Assembly: GCA_019116965.1 (NCBI GenBank)
Contig: DXAT01000050.1
Coordinates: 1-64,000, forward strand
Length of the DNA stretch: 64,000 nucleotides
Source of the DNA: Candidatus Coprenecus pullistercoris
GTDB taxonomy: Bacteria > Bacteroidota > Bacteroidia > Bacteroidales > UBA932
Direction of reading: 5' to 3'
The notes under the pieces were generated by a model. The model ran no database searches. It saw only the letters and a list, made by a program, of their open reading frames with translations, and was not told where the DNA came from. This document shows positions 43,707 through 52,285 of this stretch, one piece after another; the stretch's first letter is position 1; each line of letters begins with the position of its first letter. A program made the translations under genes and the position numbers.

Positions 43707-44843
43707 CTATCCGAGGAACGCAAGCAGGATACCCGCGGCGACAGCGCTTCCGATTACTCCGGCCACATTGGGACCCATGGCGTGCATCAGCAGGTGGTTG
43801 GTCTTGTCATACTGCAGACCTACAAGCTGCGATACACGGGCAGAATCCGGTACAGCGGATACTCCGGCATTGCCTATCAGGGGGTTGATCTTGTTGCCGG
43901 GCTTCAGGAAGAGGTTGAAGATCTTCACGAACATAACGCCTCCGAATGTCGCCACCATGAAGGAGAACGCTCCGAGCAGGAAGATGTACACTGACCTTAC
44001 CTGCAGGAACTTGTCGGCCTGGGTGGAGCATCCTACGGTCAGACCGATGAGTATGGTTACGATGTCAATCAGCGGACCGCGTGCAGTCTCCGCAAGACGG
44101 CGGGTGACTCCGCTTTCCTTAAGCAGGTTACCGAAGAAGAGCATGCCTAACAGAGGAATACCCGATGGCACGATGAATGCCGTGACGAGGAATCCGATAA
44201 TCGGGAAGAGCTTCTTCTCGGTAGGGGATACCGGACGGGGTGGCTTCATCCTGATGAGTCTTTCCTTCTTTGTAGTGAGCAGCTTCATGATAGGAGGCTG
44301 GATTACCGGTACGAGAGCCATGTAGGAGTAGGCCGATACGGCTATGGCTCCCATGAGGTCAGGCGCCAGTCTTGATGAAAGGAATATGGCGGTAGGACCG
44401 TCAGCACCTCCGATGATGCCTATCGCACCGGCTTCGGCAGGGGAGAATCCCAGCCAGAGGGCTACGATGTAGGCTCCGAAGATACCGAGCTGGGCTGCGG
44501 CTCCGATGAGCAGCAGCTTAGGATTGGATATCAGTGCGGAGAAGTCGGTCATCGCTCCGATGCCGAGGAAAATCAGAGGCGGGTAGAAGCCCTTGATTAC
44601 ACCGTAGTAAAGAATGTTGAGTACCGAGCCTTCTTCATAGACTCCTACGGACAGCCCCTGGAAGAGAGGTATGTTGCCGATGATGATACCGAAGCCTATG
44701 GGCACCAAAAGCATCGGCTCCCATTCCTTCTTGATGGCAAGGTAGATGAACAGCAGGCCGATGAGAATCATCAGCAGATAAGTCCAGTCACAGTTTGCAA
44801 AACCGGTGTACTCCCAGAATTGCTTTAGGTTGTCTATAATCAT
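43707..44843 (-). CDS. mmdB: Sodium-pumping decarboxylase beta subunit (OadB/MmdB)
   Basis: Membrane subunit that decarboxylates carboxybiotin and exports Na+. About ten helices; the conserved GAIGIIGGADGPTAIFLSS (Na+/proton-binding Asp), PLIFLGIGAMTDFSALI and the C-terminal GVSAVPDSARVSQ, broken GNAGVSAVPDSARV, are present. 378 residues, slightly shorter than OadB of enterics. Four bases after the biotin carrier gene; last gene of the operon. Confidence 0.95.
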   Translation of the reverse strand: MIIDNLKQFWEYTGFANCDWTYLLMILIGLLFIYLAIKKEWEPMLLVPIGFGIIIGNIPLFQGLSVGVYEEGSVLNILYYGVIKGFYPPLIFLGIGAMTDFSALISNPKLLLIGAAAQLGIFGAYIVALWLGFSPAEAGAIGIIGGADGPTAIFLSSRLAPDLMGAIAVSAYSYMALVPVIQPPIMKLLTTKKERLIRMKPPRPVSPTEKKLFPIIGFLVTAFIVPSGIPLLGMLFFGNLLKESGVTRRLAETARGPLIDIVTILIGLTVGCSTQADKFLQVRSVYIFLLGAFSFMVATFGGVMFVKIFNLFLKPGNKINPLIGNAGVSAVPDSARVSQLVGLQYDKTNHLLMHAMGPNVAGVIGSAVAAGILLAFLG

Positions 44844-44847
44844 GGCT

Positions 44848-45282
44848 CTATCCTATTATTACGAGTGGTGCGCCTTCGAGAACTGAATCGCCTTTGTTGA
44901 CCTTGATGCTCTTTACAACGCCGTCAGCGGTAGCCTCGATGACGTTCTCCATCTTCATGGCCTCGAGTACGAGCACCTTCTGACCGGTCTTCACGGTGTC
45001 GCCTTCCTTGACGCAAACATCAATGATAACGCCGGGAAGAGGAGATGAGACAGTCGTACCTCCCGGGGTGGGTGCGGGTGCCGCAGGTCTGGATACGGGA
45101 GACACAGCAGGCGCGGATGAGGCTGTTTTCACTACCTTGATGGCGGTGGGCTTATTGATGGGCTTCTCAAACTCCACCTTGAAGTTGGAGCCGTTGACTT
45201 CCACAGAAGCCACGGAGTCCTGCACATCCTTGATGACTACATTGTAGTCGTTACCGTTGATTTTAAGTTTATATTCTTTCAT
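44848..45282 (-). CDS. mmdC: Biotin carboxyl carrier protein of the decarboxylase (MmdC)
   Basis: 144 residues: N-terminal helper domain, a flexible Ala/Pro/Thr linker (about 54-78) and the C-terminal biotinyl domain with biotinylated K110 in LEAMKMENVI. It carries the carboxyl group from the MmdA carboxyltransferase to MmdB. Located between the gamma-like and beta subunit genes. Confidence 0.95.
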   Translation of the reverse strand: MKEYKLKINGNDYNVVIKDVQDSVASVEVNGSNFKVEFEKPINKPTAIKVVKTASSAPAVSPVSRPAAPAPTPGGTTVSSPLPGVIIDVCVKEGDTVKTGQKVLVLEAMKMENVIEATADGVVKSIKVNKGDSVLEGAPLVIIG

Positions 45283-45292
45283 TGTCTGTGAT

Positions 45293-46222
45293 TTATCTTG
45301 GGTTCTTTCTTACTGATGGTGTCTCTCTGAGTGTGTATATCTTGGAGTTCCAGGGAGAGTAGGTCCTGTCCGTATGACTCATGGTGATGGTCAGGCTCTC
45401 GTTGTCATGAGCCTCGCTCTCCTCCTGGTACAGATGGAGTGCGAAGGCTATCGCGGCATAAGTCTCGGCGGAAGTTTCCTTGACATGTGTGCCCGAGGCG
45501 TCGCTGTCTGCTGTAGCCGCAGATGATTTTCTCTGTAACTTGTTCACGGCAATGTGCCCCGTGAACTTGAAGATAAAGCAGAGGATGATGAGCGCAAGGA
45601 ATACCACAGACATGGCTGTAAGTGTGATAAACAGTCCGTTGGGGTCTCTTTTCGCCATCACCTGACTCTTGGTCTCGTCATCCACTCCGGCGTTGTTGGT
45701 GCTCGGGGATGTGCGTTCGAGAACGCTCCATCCCTCACCGCTGCCGTCAACAGAGCCGCTGCCGTCTTCCACGCGGCCATAGGATATGTTGGTATCAAGG
45801 TCCTTGGGAACGGCAATCATGTCTATGATGGTCCTGCCGTCACTTGATACGAAAAATACGGTGTCGGACTCCTCAAGGGAGAAGTTGATATGGAAAGTTC
45901 CCCTAAATGGTTCTTTGTCAGCCCAGAAGAGAGTGTGCTGACGGGGAGGTATCTTGGTCAGCACATCCGCCTTGGGGATTATATACATAGTAAGGCTGTC
46001 ACGGTTGTTGGAGAGGAAGCATCCGCCTATGTCCACTGTGCCGTAGGATGAGTTGAACAGTTCTATCCATCCGTTGCGGAACCCGAAGTCATCCTCGAAG
46101 TCGCTCGTATTGTAGATGAGCAACTCGTTGAGGCGCATATCGCTTTGACTCTGGGCGTTGAGTGAGACAACCGACAATGCTGCCACAAGACCGGAAACCA
46201 ATATTAGTCTCAATTTGTTCAT
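45293..46222 (-). CDS. OadG-like gamma subunit fused to an N-terminal lamin-tail domain
   Basis: 309 residues in place of the usual 80-100 of a gamma subunit. A signal peptide (1-23, ending LNAQ) leads to an extracytoplasmic beta domain (about 28-176) resembling lamin-tail domains: RLNELLIYN, NGWIELFNSSYGTVDIGGCFLS broken here as NGWIELFN and VDIGGCFLSNN, then PRQHTLFWAD. One transmembrane helix (198-219) and a cytoplasmic tail with the Ala/Ser-rich linker and AETYAAIAFALHLYQ follow, the OadG-like part. Position between mmdA and mmdC fits the gamma subunit that anchors the complex. Confidence 0.8.
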   Translation of the reverse strand: MNKLRLILVSGLVAALSVVSLNAQSQSDMRLNELLIYNTSDFEDDFGFRNGWIELFNSSYGTVDIGGCFLSNNRDSLTMYIIPKADVLTKIPPRQHTLFWADKEPFRGTFHINFSLEESDTVFFVSSDGRTIIDMIAVPKDLDTNISYGRVEDGSGSVDGSGEGWSVLERTSPSTNNAGVDDETKSQVMAKRDPNGLFITLTAMSVVFLALIILCFIFKFTGHIAVNKLQRKSSAATADSDASGTHVKETSAETYAAIAFALHLYQEESEAHDNESLTITMSHTDRTYSPWNSKIYTLRETPSVRKNPR

Positions 46223-46240
46223 TGCAGTCGGTTTGATGTG

Positions 46241-47803
46241 TTACAGAGGAAGGTTGTCGTGTTTCTTCGCCGGGTTGGTCAGCTTTTTGGTTGAAAGCTG
46301 TTCAAGGGCGCGGATTATGCGGAATCGGGTATTCCTGGGCTCGATGACATCGTCTATGTAGCCGTAGCTTGCAGCCTTGTAGGGGTTACAGAAGAGGTCG
46401 TTGTACTCTTTCTTCTTGGCTGCGGCAATCTCGGCGCGTTTCTCGGGATCCTCCTCGGCCTTGATTTCCTTGGAGTAGAGCACTTCCACAGCACCCTCGG
46501 CGCCCATCACAGCGATATTGGCGGTAGGCCATGCATAGTTGATGTCACCGCGCAGCTGCTTGCAGCTCATCACGATATGCGAGCCGCCATAGGACTTGCG
46601 GAGTGTGACTGTGACTTTGGGAACCGTAGCCTCGCCGTAAGCGTAGAGCAGCTTGGCTCCGTGAAGGATGATGCCGCCGTACTCCTGCTGTGTTCCGGGC
46701 AGGAAGCCGGGAACATCCACGAGTGTCACGAGGGGGATGTTGAAGGCGTCGCAGAAACGCACGAACCGTGCGGCTTTTCTCGATGAGTTGATGTCGAGAA
46801 CGCCGGCCAGGTACCTGGGCTGGTTGGCCACGATGCCGACTGATGTGCCGCCCATGTGTGCGAAACCTATGATGATGTTCCTTGCGTAGTCCTTATGCAC
46901 TTCGAAGAACTCTCCGTCATCTACGATGGCGCCTATGACATTGTACATGTCGTAGGCCTCGTTGGGACTGTCGGGGATAATTGAGTTTAGGGAGTCCTCA
47001 AGTCTCTCTATGGGATCGGCCGTGGGCTTGAAGGGAGGCTCCTCGAGGTTGTTCTGGGGGATGAACGAGAGAAGCTTGCGGATGATGGCCATGGCGTCCT
47101 CCTCCGAGTCTGCGGCAAAATGCGCCACACCGCTCTTTGTCGCATGTACGGACGCTCCTCCGAGCTGCTCCTGTGTAACGACCTCGCCTGTGACGGACTT
47201 GACGACGGCGGGTCCTGTCAGGAACATATAGCTCGTGCCCTTGGCCATGATGTTGAAGTCGGTCAGGGCAGGGGAGTACACGGCACCGCCGGCGCAGGGT
47301 CCGAGGATGGCCGATATCTGGGGAATGACGCCGGATGCGAGGATGTTCCTCTGGAATATCTCGGCATATCCGCCGAGGGCGTTGACACCTTCCTGGATAC
47401 GGGCTCCGCCGGAGTCGTTCAGGCCGATGACGGGTGCTCCCATCTTCATGGCCTGGTCCATGATCTTGCATATCTTCTGGGCCAGGGTCTCGGAGAGCGA
47501 GCCGCCGAATACAGTGAAATCCTGGGCGAATACATATACCAGGCGGCCGTCGATGGTGCCGTATCCGGTCACTACTCCGTCACCGAGGAATACATTCTTG
47601 TTCATGCCGAAGTTCGTGCAGCGGTGTGTCACGAACATGTCGAACTCTTCGAAACTGCCCTCGTCGAGAAGCATGGCGATTCTCTCGCGGGCTGTATATT
47701 TTCCTTTTTCGTGCTGTGAGTCGATTCTCTTCTGGCCGCCGCCGAGGCGTGCCTTCTCGCGAAGCTCTATCAGCGCTTTGACTTGTTCAAGCTGTTGGCT
47801 CAT
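46241..47803 (-). CDS. mmdA: Methylmalonyl-CoA decarboxylase alpha subunit / acyl-CoA carboxyltransferase
   Basis: 520-residue carboxyltransferase of the PCC-beta/MmdA family: [22 protein letters not shown] broken as [53 protein letters not shown] and [13 protein letters not shown]. With mmdB and mmdC next door it most likely works as the methylmalonyl-CoA decarboxylase that forms propionyl-CoA and drives Na+ export. A separate propionyl-CoA carboxylase role cannot be excluded from sequence alone. Confidence 0.93.
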   Translation of the reverse strand: MSQQLEQVKALIELREKARLGGGQKRIDSQHEKGKYTARERIAMLLDEGSFEEFDMFVTHRCTNFGMNKNVFLGDGVVTGYGTIDGRLVYVFAQDFTVFGGSLSETLAQKICKIMDQAMKMGAPVIGLNDSGGARIQEGVNALGGYAEIFQRNILASGVIPQISAILGPCAGGAVYSPALTDFNIMAKGTSYMFLTGPAVVKSVTGEVVTQEQLGGASVHATKSGVAHFAADSEEDAMAIIRKLLSFIPQNNLEEPPFKPTADPIERLEDSLNSIIPDSPNEAYDMYNVIGAIVDDGEFFEVHKDYARNIIIGFAHMGGTSVGIVANQPRYLAGVLDINSSRKAARFVRFCDAFNIPLVTLVDVPGFLPGTQQEYGGIILHGAKLLYAYGEATVPKVTVTLRKSYGGSHIVMSCKQLRGDINYAWPTANIAVMGAEGAVEVLYSKEIKAEEDPEKRAEIAAAKKKEYNDLFCNPYKAASYGYIDDVIEPRNTRFRIIRALEQLSTKKLTNPAKKHDNLPL

Positions 47804-47826
47804 AACTTAGATGCTATTGGTTATTG

Positions 47827-48243
47827 TTATTTGGTTGCAGGATCTTCACACAGTTCTGTGAGAACACCGTGAGTTGACTTGGGGTGGAGGAATGCGATAT
47901 TGAGACCCTCGGCACCCTTGCGTGGAGCCTTGTCAATGAGTCTTACACCCTTGGCCTCCATCTCGTTGAGTGCGTTCTGAACACCGTCTTTCACTGCGAA
48001 AGCCAAGTGATGGATACCCTCGCCCCTCTTTTCGATAAAGCTTGCGATGGTGCCGTCGGGAGAGGTGCTCTCGAGCAGCTCGAGCTTGGTCTGTCCTATT
48101 TTGAAGAAGGCTGTCCTGACTTTCTGGTCGGGTACCTCTTCTATGGAGTAACATTTGAGACCCAACATGTTCTCATAGTAGGGAATGGCTTCGTCAAGAG
48201 ACTTTACCGCGATTCCAAGATGTTCGATGTGTGACAGTTCCAT
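47827..48243 (-). CDS. mce: Methylmalonyl-CoA epimerase
   Basis: 138-residue vicinal-oxygen-chelate protein interconverting (R)- and (S)-methylmalonyl-CoA. Metal ligands visible: the His in IEHLGIAVKSL, His in IHHLAFAV and the Glu in GVLTELCED. Upstream of mmdA by 23 bases; it feeds the decarboxylase from the mutase reaction, whose gene is not in the window. Confidence 0.95.
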   Translation of the reverse strand: MELSHIEHLGIAVKSLDEAIPYYENMLGLKCYSIEEVPDQKVRTAFFKIGQTKLELLESTSPDGTIASFIEKRGEGIHHLAFAVKDGVQNALNEMEAKGVRLIDKAPRKGAEGLNIAFLHPKSTHGVLTELCEDPATK

Positions 48244-48265
48244 ATTATATGAGATTTAAAGGTTG

Positions 48266-49000
48266 TTATTCTTCGTCGGCCATGGCCATGGTATGGTATA
48301 CATTCTGGACGTCATCGTCGTTCTCGAGTTTGTCGATGAGCTTGAGAATGCCGTCCTTCTCCTCTGAGGTGAGCTGCTTGAGAGGAACATTGGGTATCCT
48401 CTCAAAACCTCCGGATACGATGGTGAAGCCATTGTCCTCAAGATATTTCTGAATGGCTCCGAACGACTCGAACTCACCGTAGATATAGATGATGTTCTCT
48501 TCGTCGTCCTTGTATACATCGTCCACGCCGTAATCGATAAGCTCGAGCTCCAGCTCGTCCATGTCCACGGGAGCGTCCTTCTTGACCTTGAATACGCATT
48601 TGTGGTCGAACATGAAGCTGACGCAACCCTGGGTGCCGAGCGCTCCGCCCACCTTAGTGAAGTAGCTGCGGATATTGGCGACTGTCCTCATGTTGTTGTC
48701 AGTGGCAGTCTCGATCAGAAATGCTATGCCGTGGGGGCCGAAGCCTTCGTATACGATTTCCTCGTAATTGCCGGCATCATGCTCGACGGCTCTCTTGATA
48801 GCCCTTTCGATATTGTCCTTGGGCATGTTCTCGCTACGTGCGGTCTGTATCAGTGTCCTCAGACGGGGGTTGTTGTCGGGGTCGGGTCCGCCGGCCTTGG
48901 CAGCTATGGTGATTTCCTTTCCGAGACGGGTGAATACGCGGGCCATGTTGCCCCAGCGCTTGAACTTGCGTTCCTTTCTGAATTCAAATGCTCTTCCCAT
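48266..49000 (-). CDS. YebC/PmpR family protein
   Basis: 244-residue YebC family protein: MGRAFEFRKERKFKRWGNMA, FTRLGKEITIAAKAGGPDPD and NMPKDNIERAIKRA are the family hallmarks. Members have been described both as transcription regulators and as translation factors for difficult peptide stretches. The start MGRAFE gives the usual N-terminus. Three bases after the TPR gene, so co-transcribed. Confidence 0.95.
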   Translation of the reverse strand: MGRAFEFRKERKFKRWGNMARVFTRLGKEITIAAKAGGPDPDNNPRLRTLIQTARSENMPKDNIERAIKRAVEHDAGNYEEIVYEGFGPHGIAFLIETATDNNMRTVANIRSYFTKVGGALGTQGCVSFMFDHKCVFKVKKDAPVDMDELELELIDYGVDDVYKDDEENIIYIYGEFESFGAIQKYLEDNGFTIVSGGFERIPNVPLKQLTSEEKDGILKLIDKLENDDDVQNVYHTMAMADEE

Positions 49001-49003
49001 GAA

Positions 49004-49690
49004 TTATTCTTTTACTTCAACTTCTAAGCGTGAGATATATTTGTCGATTTCCGTTCCTTCCATAGACTGAGGATACCTGTCCTTGATTTCACGGTAGTAT
49101 TTCAGGGCCTCGTCATTGCGGCCGAGCTCCTCGCAGATGATTCCTGCCTTGAGCAGGTACGATGGTGCGATGATATTGCTCTCTACAGCCGCAGCCCTGA
49201 GGTAGTAGCCGAGGGCAGTCTCATAGTTTCCGAGTATCGAGTACGCGTCACCTGTGCAGGCTAAGGCGCGGGCCTTGATGACAGGCTCCTTGCCCTTGTA
49301 TTTGTTCAGGTAGCTGATGGCGGCCTCGGCATTTCCGAGCTGGAGCTCGCATGCGCCTGCGTAGAAATAAACGGCTTTTCCTGCCTTGGCACCGTATTCA
49401 TCGATAATCTGGGCGAAACCGAGAGAGTTGCCGTCACCGTTGAGGGCTTTCTCATAGTCCTGGGCCTCGAAATACTGCTCTGCCGGGAAGGTCTGGGCTA
49501 TTGCCTCGTCCTTGAGCGGATTGTAATAGTAAAGGAACAGCAATACCACTACCGCCGCCACAAGTATCAGCGCGACGCCGGTGTAGGAAAGTTTCTTTCC
49601 GTTTTTCTTGAAGAACTCCTCAGTGTTTGAGACGGCCTCGCCGACTTTTTCGATTTTATCCTCGTTGGGATTATTGATGTGCTTTGCCAT
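49004..49690 (-). CDS. Membrane-anchored tetratricopeptide-repeat protein
   Basis: 228 residues with an N-terminal cytoplasmic tail, one membrane helix (about 35-55, GVALILVAAVVVLLFLYYY) and TPR-like helices facing the periplasm (ALACTGDAYSILGNYETALG, LLKAGIICEELGRNDEALKY). YfgM-like in layout, so a chaperone or assembly role is possible but not shown. First gene of the minus-strand run that ends with mmdB. Confidence 0.85.
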   Translation of the reverse strand: MAKHINNPNEDKIEKVGEAVSNTEEFFKKNGKKLSYTGVALILVAAVVVLLFLYYYNPLKDEAIAQTFPAEQYFEAQDYEKALNGDGNSLGFAQIIDEYGAKAGKAVYFYAGACELQLGNAEAAISYLNKYKGKEPVIKARALACTGDAYSILGNYETALGYYLRAAAVESNIIAPSYLLKAGIICEELGRNDEALKYYREIKDRYPQSMEGTEIDKYISRLEVEVKE

Positions 49691-49726
49691 GTTGGAATTA
49701 AAAATTTATAATTTTTGTAATGGATG

Positions 49727-49756
49727 CAAAAATACAACAAATTGTGTAATCGCAAA
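49727..49756 (-). promoter_or_regulatory. Promoter of the TPR-yebC-mmd run
   Basis: Minus-strand TTTG (49753-49756), 18-base spacer and TATTTTTG (49727-49734), 36 bases before the TPR gene. The spacer is a little short of the usual 19-21. Confidence 0.5.
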
Positions 49757-49778
49757 GACAAAATTGCAAGAAATCGTT

Positions 49779-49786
49779 TACCTTTG
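49779..49786 (+). promoter_or_regulatory. -7 promoter element of recF
   Basis: TACCTTTG matches TAnnTTTG and lies 19 bases before the recF ATG at 49806. Divergent from the TPR promoter. Confidence 0.5.
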
Positions 49787-49805
49787 TGAGTATAAAGAGC
49801 CTGTA

Positions 49806-50894
49806 ATGTACCTCAAAAGGATAATTCTTAAAGATTTCAAGAACATACGCTCTGCGGATGTGTCGTTTTCTCCGAAAATCAACTGTATATGCGGTGACAA
49901 CGGGGAGGGCAAGACCAACCTGCTCGATGCCGTGTACTACTTGTCCATGACCAAGAGTTTCCTGTCCTCATCGGACAGATACACTTATACTTTTGATACG
50001 GATGAGGCTGTGCTTCACGGAACTTACATTGATGACGGGACCACGGATGACATTGCCATGTCAGTGCGCAGTGACGGAGGCAAGACAGTCAGGCGCAACG
50101 GAAAGGCCTACAAGCGGATATCCGAGCATATCGGTCATATTCCGGTGGTCATGACATCGCCTTCGGATTCAAGTCTTATACACGGGGCCGGGGAGGAGAG
50201 GCGCAGGTTCCTCAATATGATGATATCCCAGATGGACCAGGAGTATCTGAAATCGGTGGTGGCCTACAACCGCCTGCTCAAGCAGCGCAATGCCCTTCTG
50301 AGGCAGGAGGGGGCCGATGACCTGCTGATAGATACCGTATCCGGAAGGATGTACGCTTTTTCGGAGTACATCCATGAGCGGAGGAGCCGTGCCGCAGCCA
50401 TGCTCGAGGAACGGGCTGTGTCCTTCTATACCCGTCTTTCCGGGGGAAAGGAGACGGTGAGCATACGCTACCGCTCGGATCTGAATGAGGTGGCCGGTAC
50501 CCAGGAGCTTTTCACCGCATCGCTTCGGAAAGACAGGATCATGGGATATACGACCTGCGGTGTGCAGAGGGATGACCTGGAGTTTCTGATGGATGGCTAT
50601 CCGGTACGCAAATGTTCTTCCCAAGGGCAGCAGAAGTCCTTTCTCGTGGCCATGAAGATGGCCCAGTATTCCGTGATGACGGAGGTCCGGAACCGTAGGC
50701 CCATACTGCTTTTTGACGATCTTTTCGACAAGCTGGATGCCTCCAGGGTCTCGTCGCTTATAAGGATGGTGCTGCAGGAGGATTTCGGACAGATATTCAT
50801 AACGGATACCGATGCAGCGAGACTTGCCGGCATAGTCGGCGGCATCACGGATCAGGGTAAGTTTTTCAATGTATGCAGAGGACAGGTCCGATAA
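49806..50894 (+). CDS. recF: DNA replication and repair protein RecF
   Basis: SMC-like ATPase that loads RecA at gaps through RecOR. P-loop GDNGEGKTNLLDA near residue 31, signature region SSQGQQKSFLVAMKMAQ and Walker B PILLFDDLFDKLD. The frame is open further upstream to 49608 but the family start MYLKRIILKDFKNI lies at 49806, behind the promoter element. The 3' end overlaps the next gene by 22 bases. Confidence 0.96.
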   Translation: MYLKRIILKDFKNIRSADVSFSPKINCICGDNGEGKTNLLDAVYYLSMTKSFLSSSDRYTYTFDTDEAVLHGTYIDDGTTDDIAMSVRSDGGKTVRRNGKAYKRISEHIGHIPVVMTSPSDSSLIHGAGEERRRFLNMMISQMDQEYLKSVVAYNRLLKQRNALLRQEGADDLLIDTVSGRMYAFSEYIHERRSRAAAMLEERAVSFYTRLSGGKETVSIRYRSDLNEVAGTQELFTASLRKDRIMGYTTCGVQRDDLEFLMDGYPVRKCSSQGQQKSFLVAMKMAQYSVMTEVRNRRPILLFDDLFDKLDASRVSSLIRMVLQEDFGQIFITDTDAARLAGIVGGITDQGKFFNVCRGQVR

Positions 50895-51163
50895 GGATAG
50901 GAGAAGCGTTAGGCGAATATGTCCGTGAGACGGGACTGACCGGAAGGTTCCTCTCAATGGATGTGTCGCAGGCCTGGCTGAGTGTCGTGGACGGCAGGGA
51001 GGCCGCGGCCACAAGAAGCTCGCGTTTTTCCGATGGTGTGCTGTACTGTACGGTATCCTCCTCTATAATAAGAAGCCGGCTTCAGTTCCGGGCGGAGGAG
51101 ATAAGGCACAGGATCAATGTGGTCATGGGAGGAGATGTTGTCAGGAAGATAGTGCTGAGATAG
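50873..51163 (+). CDS. DUF721 (DciA-like) protein
   Basis: 96 residues with the DUF721 pattern: IGEALGEYVRETGLTGRF, then VVDGREAAATRS and LYCTVSSSIIRSRLQFRAEE. Related DciA proteins help load the replicative helicase; that role here is inference. Gene order recF-DUF721 is common in the phylum, and the 22-base overlap implies translational coupling. Confidence 0.88.
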   Translation: MQRTGPIRIGEALGEYVRETGLTGRFLSMDVSQAWLSVVDGREAAATRSSRFSDGVLYCTVSSSIIRSRLQFRAEEIRHRINVVMGGDVVRKIVLR

Positions 51164-51167
51164 TAAG

Positions 51168-52223
51168 ATGAAAGTAATAGCTGATAAGGATATACCGTTT
51201 CTCAAAGGCGTCCTGGAGCCGTACTGCGAGGTGCTGTATCTGTCTGGTGCTGACATTGCCAGGCGGGACTGCATGGATGCTGACGCGCTGATAGTACGGA
51301 CCAGGACCAGATGCTCTCGGTCCTTGCTTGAGGGAACGAGGGTGTCGTTCGTGGCCACGGCCACTATCGGAACCGACCATCTCGACAAGGAATGGCTCTC
51401 TGCGGCAGGTGTGGAATGGGCTTCTGCTCCGGGCTGCAATGCCTGCGGCGTGATGCAGTATGTGCATACCGCTCTTTTCACGGCGGCTTCGTCGAGGGGA
51501 ATGGACCTCAGGGGCAGGACTCTCGGAGTCGTCGGGGCCGGCAATACCGGGGAAAGGGTGGCCCGTCTGGCGGAACTTCTCGGATTCAAGGTGCTGCGCA
51601 ATGATATCGACCGGTCGCTGAAGGCGCCTCTCGTATCTTTGGATACGCTGCTCAGAGAATCCGACATCGTGTCGTTTCATCTGCCGCTGGACAGCTCTAC
51701 CAAAGGTATGATATCCGACAGCCTTCTTTCCGCAATGAGACCCGGGGCTGTCCTGATAAACGCATGCCGCGGTGAGGTGGCCGATGACGCGGCATTGCTC
51801 CGATACAGAGACAGGCTCTCACTGCTTATATTGGATGTATGGAACGGAGAACCGTCCGGAATATCGGCGAAGCTTCTTGATGCCACGGATATAGCCACCC
51901 CGCATATCGCCGGATATTCGTACGAGGGGAAGGTCAACGGTACGGCCATGGCCGTGCAGGCTCTCGCAAGGCATTTCGGTATCACGCCGCTGCTGGATTT
52001 CCGTCCTCCCGTACCCCCGTTGCCTGCGGTGGCTCTGCCGCACGACATCGGCTCCCTGAGCTCCCAGGCCCGTCTGGCAGATGCCTTCCAGTGCATTTTC
52101 CCCATACTCGACACTGACCGGGCCCTGCGCTTGGATCCATCCTCGTTCGAAAGGCTGCGCAGGGATTTCGTCTATCGCCATGAATTCCGTGTCCCCGAGT
52201 TCGTCGCCAGCCCTTTCTGCTGA
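51168..52223 (+). CDS. pdxB: 4-phosphoerythronate dehydrogenase PdxB
   Basis: 2-hydroxyacid dehydrogenase of the PdxB subgroup, second step of the DXP-independent route to pyridoxal phosphate. MKVIADKDIPFLKGVLEPY, ATIGTDHLDKEWL, GVVGAGNTGERVARLAEL (NAD-binding) and INACRGEVADDAAL are family features, with the catalytic His in TPHIAGYSYEGK. Four bases after DUF721. Confidence 0.95.
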   Translation: MKVIADKDIPFLKGVLEPYCEVLYLSGADIARRDCMDADALIVRTRTRCSRSLLEGTRVSFVATATIGTDHLDKEWLSAAGVEWASAPGCNACGVMQYVHTALFTAASSRGMDLRGRTLGVVGAGNTGERVARLAELLGFKVLRNDIDRSLKAPLVSLDTLLRESDIVSFHLPLDSSTKGMISDSLLSAMRPGAVLINACRGEVADDAALLRYRDRLSLLILDVWNGEPSGISAKLLDATDIATPHIAGYSYEGKVNGTAMAVQALARHFGITPLLDFRPPVPPLPAVALPHDIGSLSSQARLADAFQCIFPILDTDRALRLDPSSFERLRRDFVYRHEFRVPEFVASPFC

Positions 52224-52264
52224 GATTTATTCGAATTGTAACATCCTTTTCGGAAAGAAATATG

Positions 52265-52272
52265 TATCTTTG
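52265..52272 (+). promoter_or_regulatory. -7 promoter element of the DUF4301 gene
   Basis: TATCTTTG matches TAnnTTTG, 13 bases before the ATG at 52286. No convincing -33 TTTG at the right distance. Confidence 0.45.
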
Positions 52273-52285
52273 AAAGATAAATCAC

